A DNA stretch of 64,000 bases, from assembly GCA_014191855.1 (NCBI GenBank), contig BJHF01000009.1, positions 31,883 through 95,882 of the forward strand, given 5' to 3'. Positions 20,240-28,855 of this stretch are shown in pieces. The notes below the pieces were generated by a model. That model saw only the letters and a list, made by a program, of their open reading frames with translations, had not been told where the DNA came from and ran no database searches. The number at the start of each line of letters is the position of its first letter. Within the stretch, counting starts at the first letter, position 1. This DNA comes from Deltaproteobacteria bacterium. Lineage in GTDB: Bacteria; Myxococcota_A; UBA796; SXON01. Both the position numbers and the translations under genes were made by a program.

Positions 20240-22590
20240 GCCGCGGCCGTTTACAGGTCCTCGCGGTCGGGCTCCTCGCCCTCGCCGTCGTGCTCGCCAG
20301 GCGCGGCCTCGACCAAACCAGCGAGGCGCTGGTGGGAACGCGCACGTGCGACGCCGTGCGGGCGGAGGATTGGGGCCGTGCCCTCGTCGCGAGTGAATCC
20401 CTCGTCGGGGCGAGCGAGCACCCCGCCGGGCTTGGCGATGCGGCGGTGTGCCGCTGTGTTGCCCTGGAAGCAACGGGCGACATCGAGGGGTGCAACCAGC
20501 TCCTTGACGAGTGGCTGCTCGACCCCACGACCGGGGGCTGGCTGCCCGACGCACCGCACACGACCCGCTGGGCCGAATCGAGGGCCCGCGAAGGCCGAAT
20601 GGCCGATGCGGCCAGCGTGCTGGAGCGCCTGCGCCTGCAGCACCCGGAGGACGCCGAGCTGACCGGTCGTGCGTTCCGGCTCCAGCTGTTGGCCGACGGA
20701 CGCCCAGAAACGAGCACCGCGCTGGAGGCCACCGCCCGTACCCTTACGGGGCACGCCGGATCGATCGCGCGGCTCATCGTGGCGGAGGCGCGCGGCGAAC
20801 GCGGCGATCACGCGGAACAATATGCCCTGATGGCCGAATTTGAGCCCGAACCCGACGATCCCATCGCGGTTCGGTATCGGCTCCGCCGCCTCGTCGCCGC
20901 CGCCGACGCGGGGAATGTGGAGGCCGTGGTCGCCCTCCGCGATGCCTGGATGGCGCTCCCCGGCCAGCGCTCCAACGCAACCTTGGCCTATGCGGTGGGG
21001 CTCAGCATGGCCAGTCTACGCGATCCGGGAGGACAAAGCTGGATCGACCTGCTGACACCCGAGCTCGCGGCGCCCACGGACGACGACACGATCGTGCGGG
21101 TGGCGTGGGAGCGACGAATCTCGCACCTCACCACGGAGGGGCGCGCAGCGGAGGCGCTCGCGGCGCTGGAGCAGGCGCGAATCCGCTTCCCCACGCTTGC
21201 GTTCGATGCAGATGAGCTCCAGCGGGTCGGCGGGCTGGGGGAGTGGGGCCGGGGCGCAGGGGAGTCGGGCGCGGCGACCCTCCGATTCACCGCGAACGTG
21301 CCGGTCGCGGGCGCAGCTCTATACGTCTCCCCCGGATACGGGCGCCCGTCTTCGGCAGCTTGGGGCCGCTTTGAGTTGGTCGAGGGGCAGGCGGCGGTCC
21401 ATCGCACCTTGGATGCGACGCCGGTTCGCTGGGTGTACCGCTCTGAAACCAGCACCTTCGCCTCCGGGGCCACCTGGCCGACCGCGGCCACTGTGGACGT
21501 TCCGATCACCGTTCGCGGCGACGGCGCTGCCCGGGCGATCGCGTCCGACCTCGGCCCCGGCACCCCGGCCGACGGGCACCGGCGCGTTTGGGTCTTGTTC
21601 CTCGACTGCGGGGATTGGCGGCTCACCAGCTACCTGCGGCAACGCGGCGAGCTCCCCAACCTCGACGGGATCCTCCGCACCGGATGGCGCGCGACCACGC
21701 GCCAGGATCCCGCGTTCACGGCGGCCGCCGTGGAGGGCTTGCTTCACCCGGAGCTCCGCCGAAGCCGCAGCACGCTGGCCCGGATCAACCAGCTCGGGCT
21801 CGAACTGGCGGGGCTGGAGTCCATCGGGCAGAACCCCTTCGCCCCCTTGGAGCGGCTCCTCCCCCTCCAGCCTGACCTCTTCCAACGCCTCGGGCGCGGG
21901 GAACACCGGGCTGCCAACCTTATCTTTGCCCATGGCGCCATCGATGGCGGCCGGAACGGATCCGTCACCGGTCCGCAAGGCGCGGAGTCCAGCCTCGCCC
22001 TCGGCGCCATGAAGCGCCCGTTGACCGACGCCGAGGCGGCCCGCTTCCCGCTGCTCGTCGCCACCGGAGAGCCGGCCGCCGCGATGCGCTCCATGATCGG
22101 CGTGATTGCCGCGCAATTCGACACGCTGCTCGCGTTCGAGGAAGACCCACCATTCGATCTTCTTCTGTTTCGCATCGAAGCTCTGGATCCGCTCACCCAC
22201 CAGTACTTTACGGACACGACGCACACGGGGCAGGACGACGGCGCGGCGGGGCTGTTCGAGACGTACAGGTACATCGACTCCCGCCTCGGCGAGGTGGCCC
22301 GCCGCCTTGACGGCGACGATATGTTGATCGTGATGTCGGATCACGGTATCCAAACCTCGATGGTTCACGACCCGATCGCCATGTTCGTGGCGTGGGGCAA
22401 CGGGGTGCCGGCCGGGCGCGTGATCGGAACGCCCGCGCTGCGCGGGCTGAGCCGCGGGCTCGCCGATCTCCTCGGCGAAACGACCGGATGGCCCGACTAC
22501 GGCCTGCTCCCGTGGGCGGAGCAGTGGCGCGCCGGGCAGCCGATCCTTCAAACCGAAGCTGCGGCCCTGAACCCGGAGGCTGCGCCGTGA
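20236..22590 (+). CDS. TPR protein with alkaline-phosphatase-fold phosphodiesterase domain
   Basis: 784 residues. TTG at 20236 is chosen because AGGAGG (20224-20229) lies six bases upstream; the GTG at 20230 would leave no spacing. An N-terminal signal-anchor (LQVLAVGLLALAVVLARR) is followed by ~300 residues of helical TPR-like repeats, a beta-rich linker, then a type I phosphodiesterase/AlkP domain from about residue 450: VWVLFLDCGDW (metal Asp), LPNLDGILRTG, a Thr in DPAFTAAAVEGLL as candidate nucleophile, ALDPLTHQYF and IVMSDHG. The enzyme would face the periplasm. Substrate unknown; such folds cleave phosphodiesters or move phospho-groups onto glycans or lipids. Coupled at both ends. Confidence 0.75.
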   Translation: MSRGRLQVLAVGLLALAVVLARRGLDQTSEALVGTRTCDAVRAEDWGRALVASESLVGASEHPAGLGDAAVCRCVALEATGDIEGCNQLLDEWLLDPTTGGWLPDAPHTTRWAESRAREGRMADAASVLERLRLQHPEDAELTGRAFRLQLLADGRPETSTALEATARTLTGHAGSIARLIVAEARGERGDHAEQYALMAEFEPEPDDPIAVRYRLRRLVAAADAGNVEAVVALRDAWMALPGQRSNATLAYAVGLSMASLRDPGGQSWIDLLTPELAAPTDDDTIVRVAWERRISHLTTEGRAAEALAALEQARIRFPTLAFDADELQRVGGLGEWGRGAGESGAATLRFTANVPVAGAALYVSPGYGRPSSAAWGRFELVEGQAAVHRTLDATPVRWVYRSETSTFASGATWPTAATVDVPITVRGDGAARAIASDLGPGTPADGHRRVWVLFLDCGDWRLTSYLRQRGELPNLDGILRTGWRATTRQDPAFTAAAVEGLLHPELRRSRSTLARINQLGLELAGLESIGQNPFAPLERLLPLQPDLFQRLGRGEHRAANLIFAHGAIDGGRNGSVTGPQGAESSLALGAMKRPLTDAEAARFPLLVATGEPAAAMRSMIGVIAAQFDTLLAFEEDPPFDLLLFRIEALDPLTHQYFTDTTHTGQDDGAAGLFETYRYIDSRLGEVARRLDGDDMLIVMSDHGIQTSMVHDPIAMFVAWGNGVPAGRVIGTPALRGLSRGLADLLGETTGWPDYGLLPWAEQWRAGQPILQTEAAALNPEAAP

Positions 22591-23462
22591 GCCGCCTCGT
22601 CATCTCGCTCATCGCGCTCCTCGGCGCGAGCGTCGTCGGCGGATCCCTCCCCCGCAGCGACGCCACGAGGCAGGCCCGGCTGCTCGATCAGGAGCTGGTG
22701 TTCCTCCCTTCCGCGCAGGGTATTCGAATGGCCAGCAGCGGCTTCGAGGAGGTCGTTGCCGACCTCATGTGGGTGCGCACGGTCCTGCTTTTCGGAGAGC
22801 GGTACGACAGCGACGACTCCGATGTGTGGAAGGAGTGGCTCACCGGGATGGTGGACACGGTCACGGAGCTCGATCCCCAGTGGCGCACCCCCTACTGGTA
22901 CGGCGGCGGCATGCTGGTGGTGGTGGGTCAAATCGACGCTTCGTCAGCCGTTTATGAAAAATGCAGTCGAGAACGACCCGAAGAATACTGGTGCCCGTTC
23001 GCGCGGGGCATGAACGACCTGCTCTACAAAAGCGACCCGCTCGCCGCCGGGATCTGGCTGCGCGAGGCGGCGGGTCGCCCCGGTGCCCCGAAGTGGTACG
23101 GCTCCGCCGCGGCCGCCCTGAGCAGCAAAGGCGGGCAGCGACACGCCGGGCTCGTATACCTTGAGGAACAGCTAGGCTCGACGACCGACCCAGGCGTGAG
23201 GGCCAACCTGGAATACCAACGAAACAAACTCCGGCACGACGAGCTGGTTGCTACGTGGGAGGTCGCGGCCAAGGCCTGGCGGGACGAACACGGTCCGCTC
23301 GAACGCCCCGAAGATCTCACGAAGCTCGGGTTTGTCCTCCCTGAAAACCCTCGGGGGGATCCGTGGATCATCGGCCGGGACGGCGTGCCGCGCAGTGAGC
23401 AGTCCGAGCGCGATCGCGCCCGCCGCGCCGTCATGGACGAGTGGCCGTTGATCCACCGGTGA
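22587..23462 (+). CDS. Membrane-anchored helical-repeat protein, unknown function
   Basis: 291 residues, GTG start overlapping the previous stop (GTGA). The N-terminus (SRLVISLIALLGASVVGG) is a signal or signal-anchor. The body reads as paired helices: an ADLMWVRTVLLFGERY segment, a WRTPYWYGGGMLVV segment, and further repeats compatible with a divergent TPR/SEL1 array facing the periplasm. No enzyme motif is seen. Its fixed position between the AlkP-fold enzyme and folK, with 4-nt overlaps on both sides, points to co-expression; a scaffold for the enzyme is inference. Confidence 0.65.
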   Translation: MSRLVISLIALLGASVVGGSLPRSDATRQARLLDQELVFLPSAQGIRMASSGFEEVVADLMWVRTVLLFGERYDSDDSDVWKEWLTGMVDTVTELDPQWRTPYWYGGGMLVVVGQIDASSAVYEKCSRERPEEYWCPFARGMNDLLYKSDPLAAGIWLREAAGRPGAPKWYGSAAAALSSKGGQRHAGLVYLEEQLGSTTDPGVRANLEYQRNKLRHDELVATWEVAAKAWRDEHGPLERPEDLTKLGFVLPENPRGDPWIIGRDGVPRSEQSERDRARRAVMDEWPLIHR

Positions 23463-23953
23463 ACGCCGTGATCGGCCTGGGGGCCTCCCTCGGCGATCGC
23501 GCCACGACGCTCGAGACGGCCGTTCGACTCCTCCACGCATGGCCCGGGCTCGAGGTGCGCCGAACGAGCCGCGTTTACGCCTCCGCGCCGGCCGGCGGGG
23601 TTGCCGGGCAGCCGTTCCTCAACGCCGCCGTACTCGTGGCGTGCGCCATCAGTGCCGACGCGCTCGCCGGGGCGCTCCGACAGATCGAGGTGCGCCTCGG
23701 TCGCCGCCCAAGCCGGCGTTGGGCCGACCGTATCGTCGACCTGGACCTGCTGTGGATCGAGGGATTCCGCCTACGGAGCGCCGGGCTCACCGTCCCACAC
23801 CCTCGCCTGCGAGAGCGGGACTTCGCCTTGATCCCGCTGGTGGAGGTGGCCCCGAGCGCGGTCGAGCCGCGGTCACACACCCGCTACGCCGACCTCCCCC
23901 TCGCAAGGGGGCGACTGCCGGCCGTCGGTACACTGCCGCAAAGGAACGGCTGA
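23459..23953 (+). CDS. folK: 2-amino-4-hydroxy-6-hydroxymethyldihydropteridine diphosphokinase
   Basis: 164 residues, normal for HPPK, which transfers pyrophosphate from ATP to 6-hydroxymethyl-dihydropterin in folate synthesis. Signatures: IGLGASLGDR at the N-terminus, SRVYASAPAGGVAGQPFLNAAV, the RRWADRIVDLDLLWI box (family GPRWxPRxIDLDIL) and HPRLRERDFALIPLVEV. The GTG start overlaps the previous stop by four bases, placing a housekeeping gene at the end of the post-pilA operon. Other folate genes are not nearby. Confidence 0.93.
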   Translation: MNAVIGLGASLGDRATTLETAVRLLHAWPGLEVRRTSRVYASAPAGGVAGQPFLNAAVLVACAISADALAGALRQIEVRLGRRPSRRWADRIVDLDLLWIEGFRLRSAGLTVPHPRLRERDFALIPLVEVAPSAVEPRSHTRYADLPLARGRLPAVGTLPQRNG

Positions 23954-24007
23954 GCCGCTTGCCCCGGCGCGCCCCGCGTCGTAGAACGTCGCGCCAACGG
24001 AGCCCCC

Positions 24008-24700
24008 ATGAAGCTGTTCCTCGACACTGCCAACCTCGACGAGATCCGCGAAGGGGCCTCCTGGGGATTCTTCGACGGGGTAACGACCAATCCCTCGTTG
24101 ATCGCCAAAGAAGGCAAGGACTTCATCGAGACGATCCACCAGATCGCCAACATCATCGACGGGCCGGTCTCTGCGGAGACTGTCGCGCAGGACGCGCCGA
24201 CGATGATCAAAGAAGGGCGCCTGCTCGCCAAGGTGCACCGGAACGTGGTGGTGAAGGTGCCCCTCACCATCGAAGGGCTCAAGTGCTGCAAGGCGCTCGC
24301 GGCCGACGGCATCCGGGTGAACGTGACGCTCTGCTTCCAGCCAGCCCAGGCGTTGTACGCCGCGAAGGTGGGCGCCACCTACATCAGCCCCTTCGTAGGC
24401 CGGCTGGATGATGTGAGCGAAGACGGCATGGACCTCATCGCGAAGATCGTCCAGATCTACGAGAACTATCCGGCGCTCGAAACCCAGGTGCTCTCCGCGA
24501 GCATCCGCCACCCCATGCACATCGTGCAGTCCGCCCTGGCAGGCGCCCACGTCGCGACCGCGCCGCTGAAGGTGTACAAGCAGTTGTTCAGCCACCCCCT
24601 CACGGACAAGGGGAATGCCGCGTTCCTGAAGGACTGGGAGACGGTGCCTGACCGTGACATCATCGGCCAGGTGGAACGCTGGTTGGCGAAGCGGGCGTAG
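24008..24700 (+). CDS. fsa: Transaldolase / fructose-6-phosphate aldolase family protein
   Basis: 230 residues, the short transaldolase type (TalC/FSA). It opens MKLFLDTANLDEIRE, has GVTTNPSLIAKEG, and the Schiff-base Lys83 in NVVVKVPLT. FSA and small transaldolases share these motifs, so sedoheptulose-phosphate transfer and fructose-6-phosphate cleavage cannot be told apart here. Cytosolic, central carbon metabolism. Its 3' end overlaps the opposite-strand membrane gene by 41 nt. Confidence 0.9.
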   Translation: MKLFLDTANLDEIREGASWGFFDGVTTNPSLIAKEGKDFIETIHQIANIIDGPVSAETVAQDAPTMIKEGRLLAKVHRNVVVKVPLTIEGLKCCKALAADGIRVNVTLCFQPAQALYAAKVGATYISPFVGRLDDVSEDGMDLIAKIVQIYENYPALETQVLSASIRHPMHIVQSALAGAHVATAPLKVYKQLFSHPLTDKGNAAFLKDWETVPDRDIIGQVERWLAKRA

Positions 24701-26282
24701 CGCGATCGGCCCCGAGGGCGCGGCGCAGCCCGAGGGCGCCGCCCAGCATCGCCAAGAGCGCCGCGCCATGCACCGCGAGCACCACGCCGGGCTGCCGCAG
24801 CGCCAGGGGCCAGATCAACGTTTCCCGGATGGGAAAGCTCCAGTATCGGACGATCGGCGCGTAGTGCCAATCCCACCGTACGAGGTCATAGGCCTCCACC
24901 AGCCCCTGCGCCTGCAGCGCGGCTTCGTGATCCCGCCAGAATCGCCAGATCCAGGTGTGGAAGTCGAAGTCGTGGACAAGCAAGGTGCTCCACGCGGCAA
25001 GGGCCGAAAACCCGAGCGTCATCGCACCGAATGCCCGGTGAACACGGCTGAGGCGCCCCTCGGCGAGCTCCCCCACGCCGTAGAGCAAGCACGGGATCGC
25101 GGGCAGGAGGAAGCGCGGCCCCCAGCACCAGCCGCCCTCCCACATCCACCAGCGACAATACAGCCCGATCAACAGCGGTAATGACGATGCAGCCACTCCG
25201 GCCACGAGGCGGGACCGTCGCCAGAGCGCGGGGAGGGTGCTGTACCCGAGGAGCACGATGGGCGCATACACCAGCACGCCCCTCCCCGGGCTCACCAAAA
25301 GACCGATGGCTCCGGTGAGCGCGGGCGTTGTCCACTCGGCGGCCTCGGCCCCGTAGCCAGTCTCGAACACCGATCCGAAGCGAAGGTAGTTGTACGCGAG
25401 CGCCAGGAGGATCGGACCCGTGGCCCCTGCGGCGGCGAGTCCGGTCTGTACGAACCGACGACCAACCGCGCCCCGCGACGCGAGGTGCAGCACCGCCACT
25501 GGAGCGGCGAGCACGAATAATGCTGGTTTTATTAGGATAATCGAACCAAGCAGCGCCCCGGCCCCAACCAGGCCGGTACCCGGGCCCTTCCCCGCCTGCG
25601 CCCTCACGAGCAGCAGGAGCGCCCCTAACAGGGCCATCGCGGCGAAGGGCTCGGACCAGAACTCGCGCGCGTAGCAAAAAAACGGCGTGGCCAGCCCGAG
25701 CGTGGCCGCTACGGCCAGCGCCGCGCGGCGGCGGAAGCCCAGCTCAAGTCCCAGCAGGTAGGCCAAGACGGCGAGTCCCGCGGTGACGCCCGCCGACGTG
25801 AGCTGCACGCACCACATTCCGAGCGCCTCACGGAAGCCCGATTCCGACGTTGAGTAGAGCAGCGTGCGGAACGCCCGCCGATCACCATCGAAGGTTGGAC
25901 TCGGATCCCGGGCGTTCTCACGCCCCTCTCGGGTGGCCGGAGTCGTAAACAGGGTGCGCTCGGAAGCCGGAGCCACGTCGGCCAGCACCCCGCTCACGAG
26001 GTACGCGGGGACGCCCGCGAGGGAAGGCAGCAGCCCGTACTTGCTGAACCGCCTCGTCTCGCCATCGCGCCCAACGGGCGCACGCGGGCCGCCGTGTTCT
26101 GGCCAGCCGGCGAGCGCACGAAAAGAAAGGGAACGGTCGTCAACCAGCGCCTCCGTGAGGCGCACCATCACCACCCCGTCGGGGCTGTAGACGTGGGCCC
26201 CCGAGAGCATTACGTACAAGCCCGCGAAGAACCAAAACAGGCACGCGGGGAGGGCGAGGCGGCGGGCGTTCGAGTCGTCCAT
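24660..26282 (-). CDS. GT-C/ArnT-like polytopic membrane protein
   Basis: 540 residues from the ATG at 26282 (MDDSNARRLALPACLFWFF); the upstream extension is antisense to the divergent gene. After the first helix the loop carries YSPDGVVMVRLTEALVDD and a RRFSKYGLLPSLAGVP motif, followed by about ten helices and a C-terminal loop. This layout matches uncharacterised bacterial GT39/ArnT-like glycosyltransferases that use polyprenyl-phosphate sugars. Donor and acceptor unknown. It shares a 58-nt divergent promoter region with the TMTC-like gene at 26341, so the two could be co-regulated. Confidence 0.65.
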   Translation of the reverse strand: MDDSNARRLALPACLFWFFAGLYVMLSGAHVYSPDGVVMVRLTEALVDDRSLSFRALAGWPEHGGPRAPVGRDGETRRFSKYGLLPSLAGVPAYLVSGVLADVAPASERTLFTTPATREGRENARDPSPTFDGDRRAFRTLLYSTSESGFREALGMWCVQLTSAGVTAGLAVLAYLLGLELGFRRRAALAVAATLGLATPFFCYAREFWSEPFAAMALLGALLLLVRAQAGKGPGTGLVGAGALLGSIILIKPALFVLAAPVAVLHLASRGAVGRRFVQTGLAAAGATGPILLALAYNYLRFGSVFETGYGAEAAEWTTPALTGAIGLLVSPGRGVLVYAPIVLLGYSTLPALWRRSRLVAGVAASSLPLLIGLYCRWWMWEGGWCWGPRFLLPAIPCLLYGVGELAEGRLSRVHRAFGAMTLGFSALAAWSTLLVHDFDFHTWIWRFWRDHEAALQAQGLVEAYDLVRWDWHYAPIVRYWSFPIRETLIWPLALRQPGVVLAVHGAALLAMLGGALGLRRALGADRATPASPTSVPPGR

Positions 26283-26340
26283 CGGCTCCGGACAGCGTGG
26301 GAGTCCTGAGCTAACCCCGTCGTGCGTTAGGGATCGACCG

Positions 26341-27999
26341 GTGCCAGCCCTCAACGTCCGTGGCCCGCCGCTCTCCTCCGCCTCGCTCGCTGCGCTGGCC
26401 GTGGGGGTGGCGGGGATCGCTGCCGTTTGGTCCCCCGTGGCCCAACACGCGCTCGTGTGGGACGACATCGGCCTCATCCAGAAAAAGGTCAGCGTCCTCG
26501 CCTTGGACTGGCCGCGGATGCTCACTTCGGGCCTGTGGGATGACGTTCCCGACGCGGGCGAGATCTCGGCGTTCTTCCGCCCGCTCGTCGTGCTGAGCTT
26601 CGGGCTCGACCACGCCCTGGCGAGCGGAGATCCCGCCTTCGTGCACCTGCACTCCCTGGCCTGGCACCTCCTCAACGTCACGCTCATCCTGGTCGCGTGC
26701 CGCAAGCTCGGGATGGCCGGCATGGCCCTCGCGGCCGCCTGCGTCGGCGTTCATCCGTTGGTGGTCGAGCCGGTCGCATTTGCGGCTGCCCGCAACGACT
26801 TGATGGCCGCCACCTTCACCTTGTTGGCGCTGGCGGCCGCGCGACACTCGCGCTGGACCGCCGTGGGGGTTGCGACCGCACTCGGGGCACTTAGCAAAGA
26901 GGCCGCGTTCGTTACCCCGGCGCTGGTGGTCATGCAGGCGTGGTCGGAGGGCGGCACGTGGAAAAGAGCCGGCGGCGCGGCGAGCGTGGGGGTAGCCGCT
27001 GCGCTCGCGGCACGCTTCTTTTGCGACGTCGGGTGGCCCGGCGGCGGCGGCGCAACGATCCCCGCATCGATCCAGCCTATCAGCATGGCCGCGGCGACCC
27101 TGGCGGGCTGGTTGGCGTGGCCCATGCCGGCGAGCGCCACCGTGAACGTCGATACGGCGCTGCCGCTGGCCGGTAGGGTGCTCGGCCTCAGCGCCACGGT
27201 CCTCGGGGCGCTCGGGGTGCTTCGATGTACACCGAACCAGCGCTGGCGCCTCGGCGCCGCGGGGCTGGCGCTCCTCACCGCCGCGCCCGCGGTCCTTGAA
27301 ACTGGGAAGATCGCGGCTCGATACGCCTACCTGCCCCTCGTGCTGCTCGCCCCGGCGATCGCGGAGGTCGCGGTCACGCTGCTGCGGGGACGCGCCCTCG
27401 CGCTCCTCGCGGCGGGAGCGGCGCTGACCGGCGCCATCGGCGTTAGGATCCGTCTGGGCGAATGGAAGGATGAACATAGTCTTTTTGCGGCGTCCGCCGC
27501 TCGCACCCCAGACGCACTCTCGCTCTCGCTGCTCGCGGGCGCGATTCGACGTGACGGCGACCCCGAGGGTGCCCTCCGCCTGTTCAGCGCCGCCATCCCT
27601 TACACCAACGGACCCGAAACCGCGTGCATCCCCGCCGCGAAGCTCGCCTGGAGCGGTGAGATGTCCGCCATCAACGCGCACTTCACCGAGCTCTCGCCCG
27701 CCACTCACCCTTGCCGACAGATCCCCGGCGTGGACGACCACCTGCTCTGGGTCGCCGCGCGTCACGGCGCCTGGGACCTCGTGCTGCCCCTGCTGGAAGT
27801 CCAGGCCAAGGCCGATGGCACCGGCCGGTCCCAGGCCGTCCGCGCGGCCATGCGCCTCAACGACGGGGACTGGACTGCGCTGATGGCTGGCGCGATCCGG
27901 CACAAAGCGGGGATGGCGGCGTACATGGATGCGGCCTACGGCGTGGCGCTCGCCCAGCCTACTCCTCCTCCCACCACTCCGTCGGCAGCTCAACCGTAG
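26341..27999 (+). CDS. Second TMTC-like membrane protein
   Basis: 552 residues, GTG start. It parallels the protein at 5483: ALVWDDIGLIQKKV in the first loop, FFRPLVVLSFGLDHAL, VGVHPLVVEPVAFAAARNDLM (family HP.EAV.W..GR) and LSKEAAFVTPALV, then hydrophobic helices. The C-terminal ~170 residues (LSLLAGAIRRDGDPEGALRLF) look like degenerate TPR helices. Inferred to be a GT-C glycosyltransferase of the TMTC type. The two copies are clearly diverged, so they may serve different acceptors. It overlaps the reductase gene tail-to-tail by 41 nt. Confidence 0.65.
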   Translation: MPALNVRGPPLSSASLAALAVGVAGIAAVWSPVAQHALVWDDIGLIQKKVSVLALDWPRMLTSGLWDDVPDAGEISAFFRPLVVLSFGLDHALASGDPAFVHLHSLAWHLLNVTLILVACRKLGMAGMALAAACVGVHPLVVEPVAFAAARNDLMAATFTLLALAAARHSRWTAVGVATALGALSKEAAFVTPALVVMQAWSEGGTWKRAGGAASVGVAAALAARFFCDVGWPGGGGATIPASIQPISMAAATLAGWLAWPMPASATVNVDTALPLAGRVLGLSATVLGALGVLRCTPNQRWRLGAAGLALLTAAPAVLETGKIAARYAYLPLVLLAPAIAEVAVTLLRGRALALLAAGAALTGAIGVRIRLGEWKDEHSLFAASAARTPDALSLSLLAGAIRRDGDPEGALRLFSAAIPYTNGPETACIPAAKLAWSGEMSAINAHFTELSPATHPCRQIPGVDDHLLWVAARHGAWDLVLPLLEVQAKADGTGRSQAVRAAMRLNDGDWTALMAGAIRHKAGMAAYMDAAYGVALAQPTPPPTTPSAAQP

Positions 28000-28855
28000 G
28001 CATCGGCTCGGGATCGGGGATGATCCAGCTATCTCCCCACAGGGACTGGCCCCCGTCCACGGTGAGCACCTGCCCCGTGATGAACGCGCCGGCCGGCGAG
28101 ACGAGGAACGCGACCGTCGCCGCGATCTCTTCAGCCGACCCGAAGCGCTTGAGCGGCACGCGGCGCGCGAGGTCCTCAAGAACGAAGGTCCCCTCCGGGT
28201 AGTTCCGGAACCCCGAGCTGGCGATGAGCCCCGGCGCCACGCAGTTCATGCGCACCCCCCGGCTCGCCCACTCCACCGAAACGGTCTTCGTGAGCGCCTC
28301 GATCCCGGCCCGCGCTGCAACGCTGTGGGCCATGCCGGGAAAGCCGCGGTGGCTGAGCATCGTCACGTTCACGATCGCGCCGCCGTGCTCCAACATCCAG
28401 CCGTTCGCCACGGCCTGTGTCACCGCCCACTGACCCGTGAGGTTGGTGTTGACCACCGCGTCCCACCCACGCGGAGAGAGCGCCTCCGCGGGGGAGAAAA
28501 ACTGCCCACCCCCGTTGTTCACGAGGATGTCGATTCGGCCAAACCGGGCGAGCGCCGCGGCCACCAACGCATCCACCGCCGCCCGGTCGCGCACGTCGCA
28601 CACCACCCCGAGGACGTCGCGACCCAGCTCCGCGCTGAGCCCGCGCGCAGCCGGCTCGACATTCGCCGCTTTCCGCGAGGCGATCACCACGTTCGCCCCC
28701 ATCCGCCCGAGCTGCCGCGCCGTCGCCGCGCCGATGCCCGTGCCGCCGCCCGTCACGATGGCGACCTTCCCCGCGAGCGCGTTTGCCTGGAACACGTCCG
28801 CCGCCGCCAGCGCGAGCGGGCGCCGCCCCTCAAGCGGGTTCTGCGCGTCACCCAC
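27959..28855 (-). CDS. Short-chain dehydrogenase, PECR-like enoyl-CoA reductase
   Basis: 298 residues from GTG 28855, which has GAGG six bases upstream and overlaps the hisS stop; GTG 28795 (start of FQANALAGKVAIVTGG) is a shorter alternative. NADP(H)-binding TGGGTGIG, NNGG (family NNAG) and the region GFPGMAHSVAARAGIEALTK are visible. The usual YxxxK is replaced by Ser and Arg, as I recall for peroxisomal trans-2-enoyl-CoA reductase (PECR), and the C-terminal FITGQVLTVDGGQSLWG also fits that branch. Likely reduces an enoyl-CoA in lipid metabolism. Confidence 0.8.
   Translation of the reverse strand: MGDAQNPLEGRRPLALAAADVFQANALAGKVAIVTGGGTGIGAATARQLGRMGANVVIASRKAANVEPAARGLSAELGRDVLGVVCDVRDRAAVDALVAAALARFGRIDILVNNGGGQFFSPAEALSPRGWDAVVNTNLTGQWAVTQAVANGWMLEHGGAIVNVTMLSHRGFPGMAHSVAARAGIEALTKTVSVEWASRGVRMNCVAPGLIASSGFRNYPEGTFVLEDLARRVPLKRFGSAEEIAATVAFLVSPAGAFITGQVLTVDGGQSLWGDSWIIPDPEPMPTVELPTEWWEEE

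Noticed and set aside
26311..28179. 622-residue minus-strand open reading
   Set aside because: Antisense of the TMTC-like gene; highly Arg/Gly/Glu-rich, no domains, no start signal.
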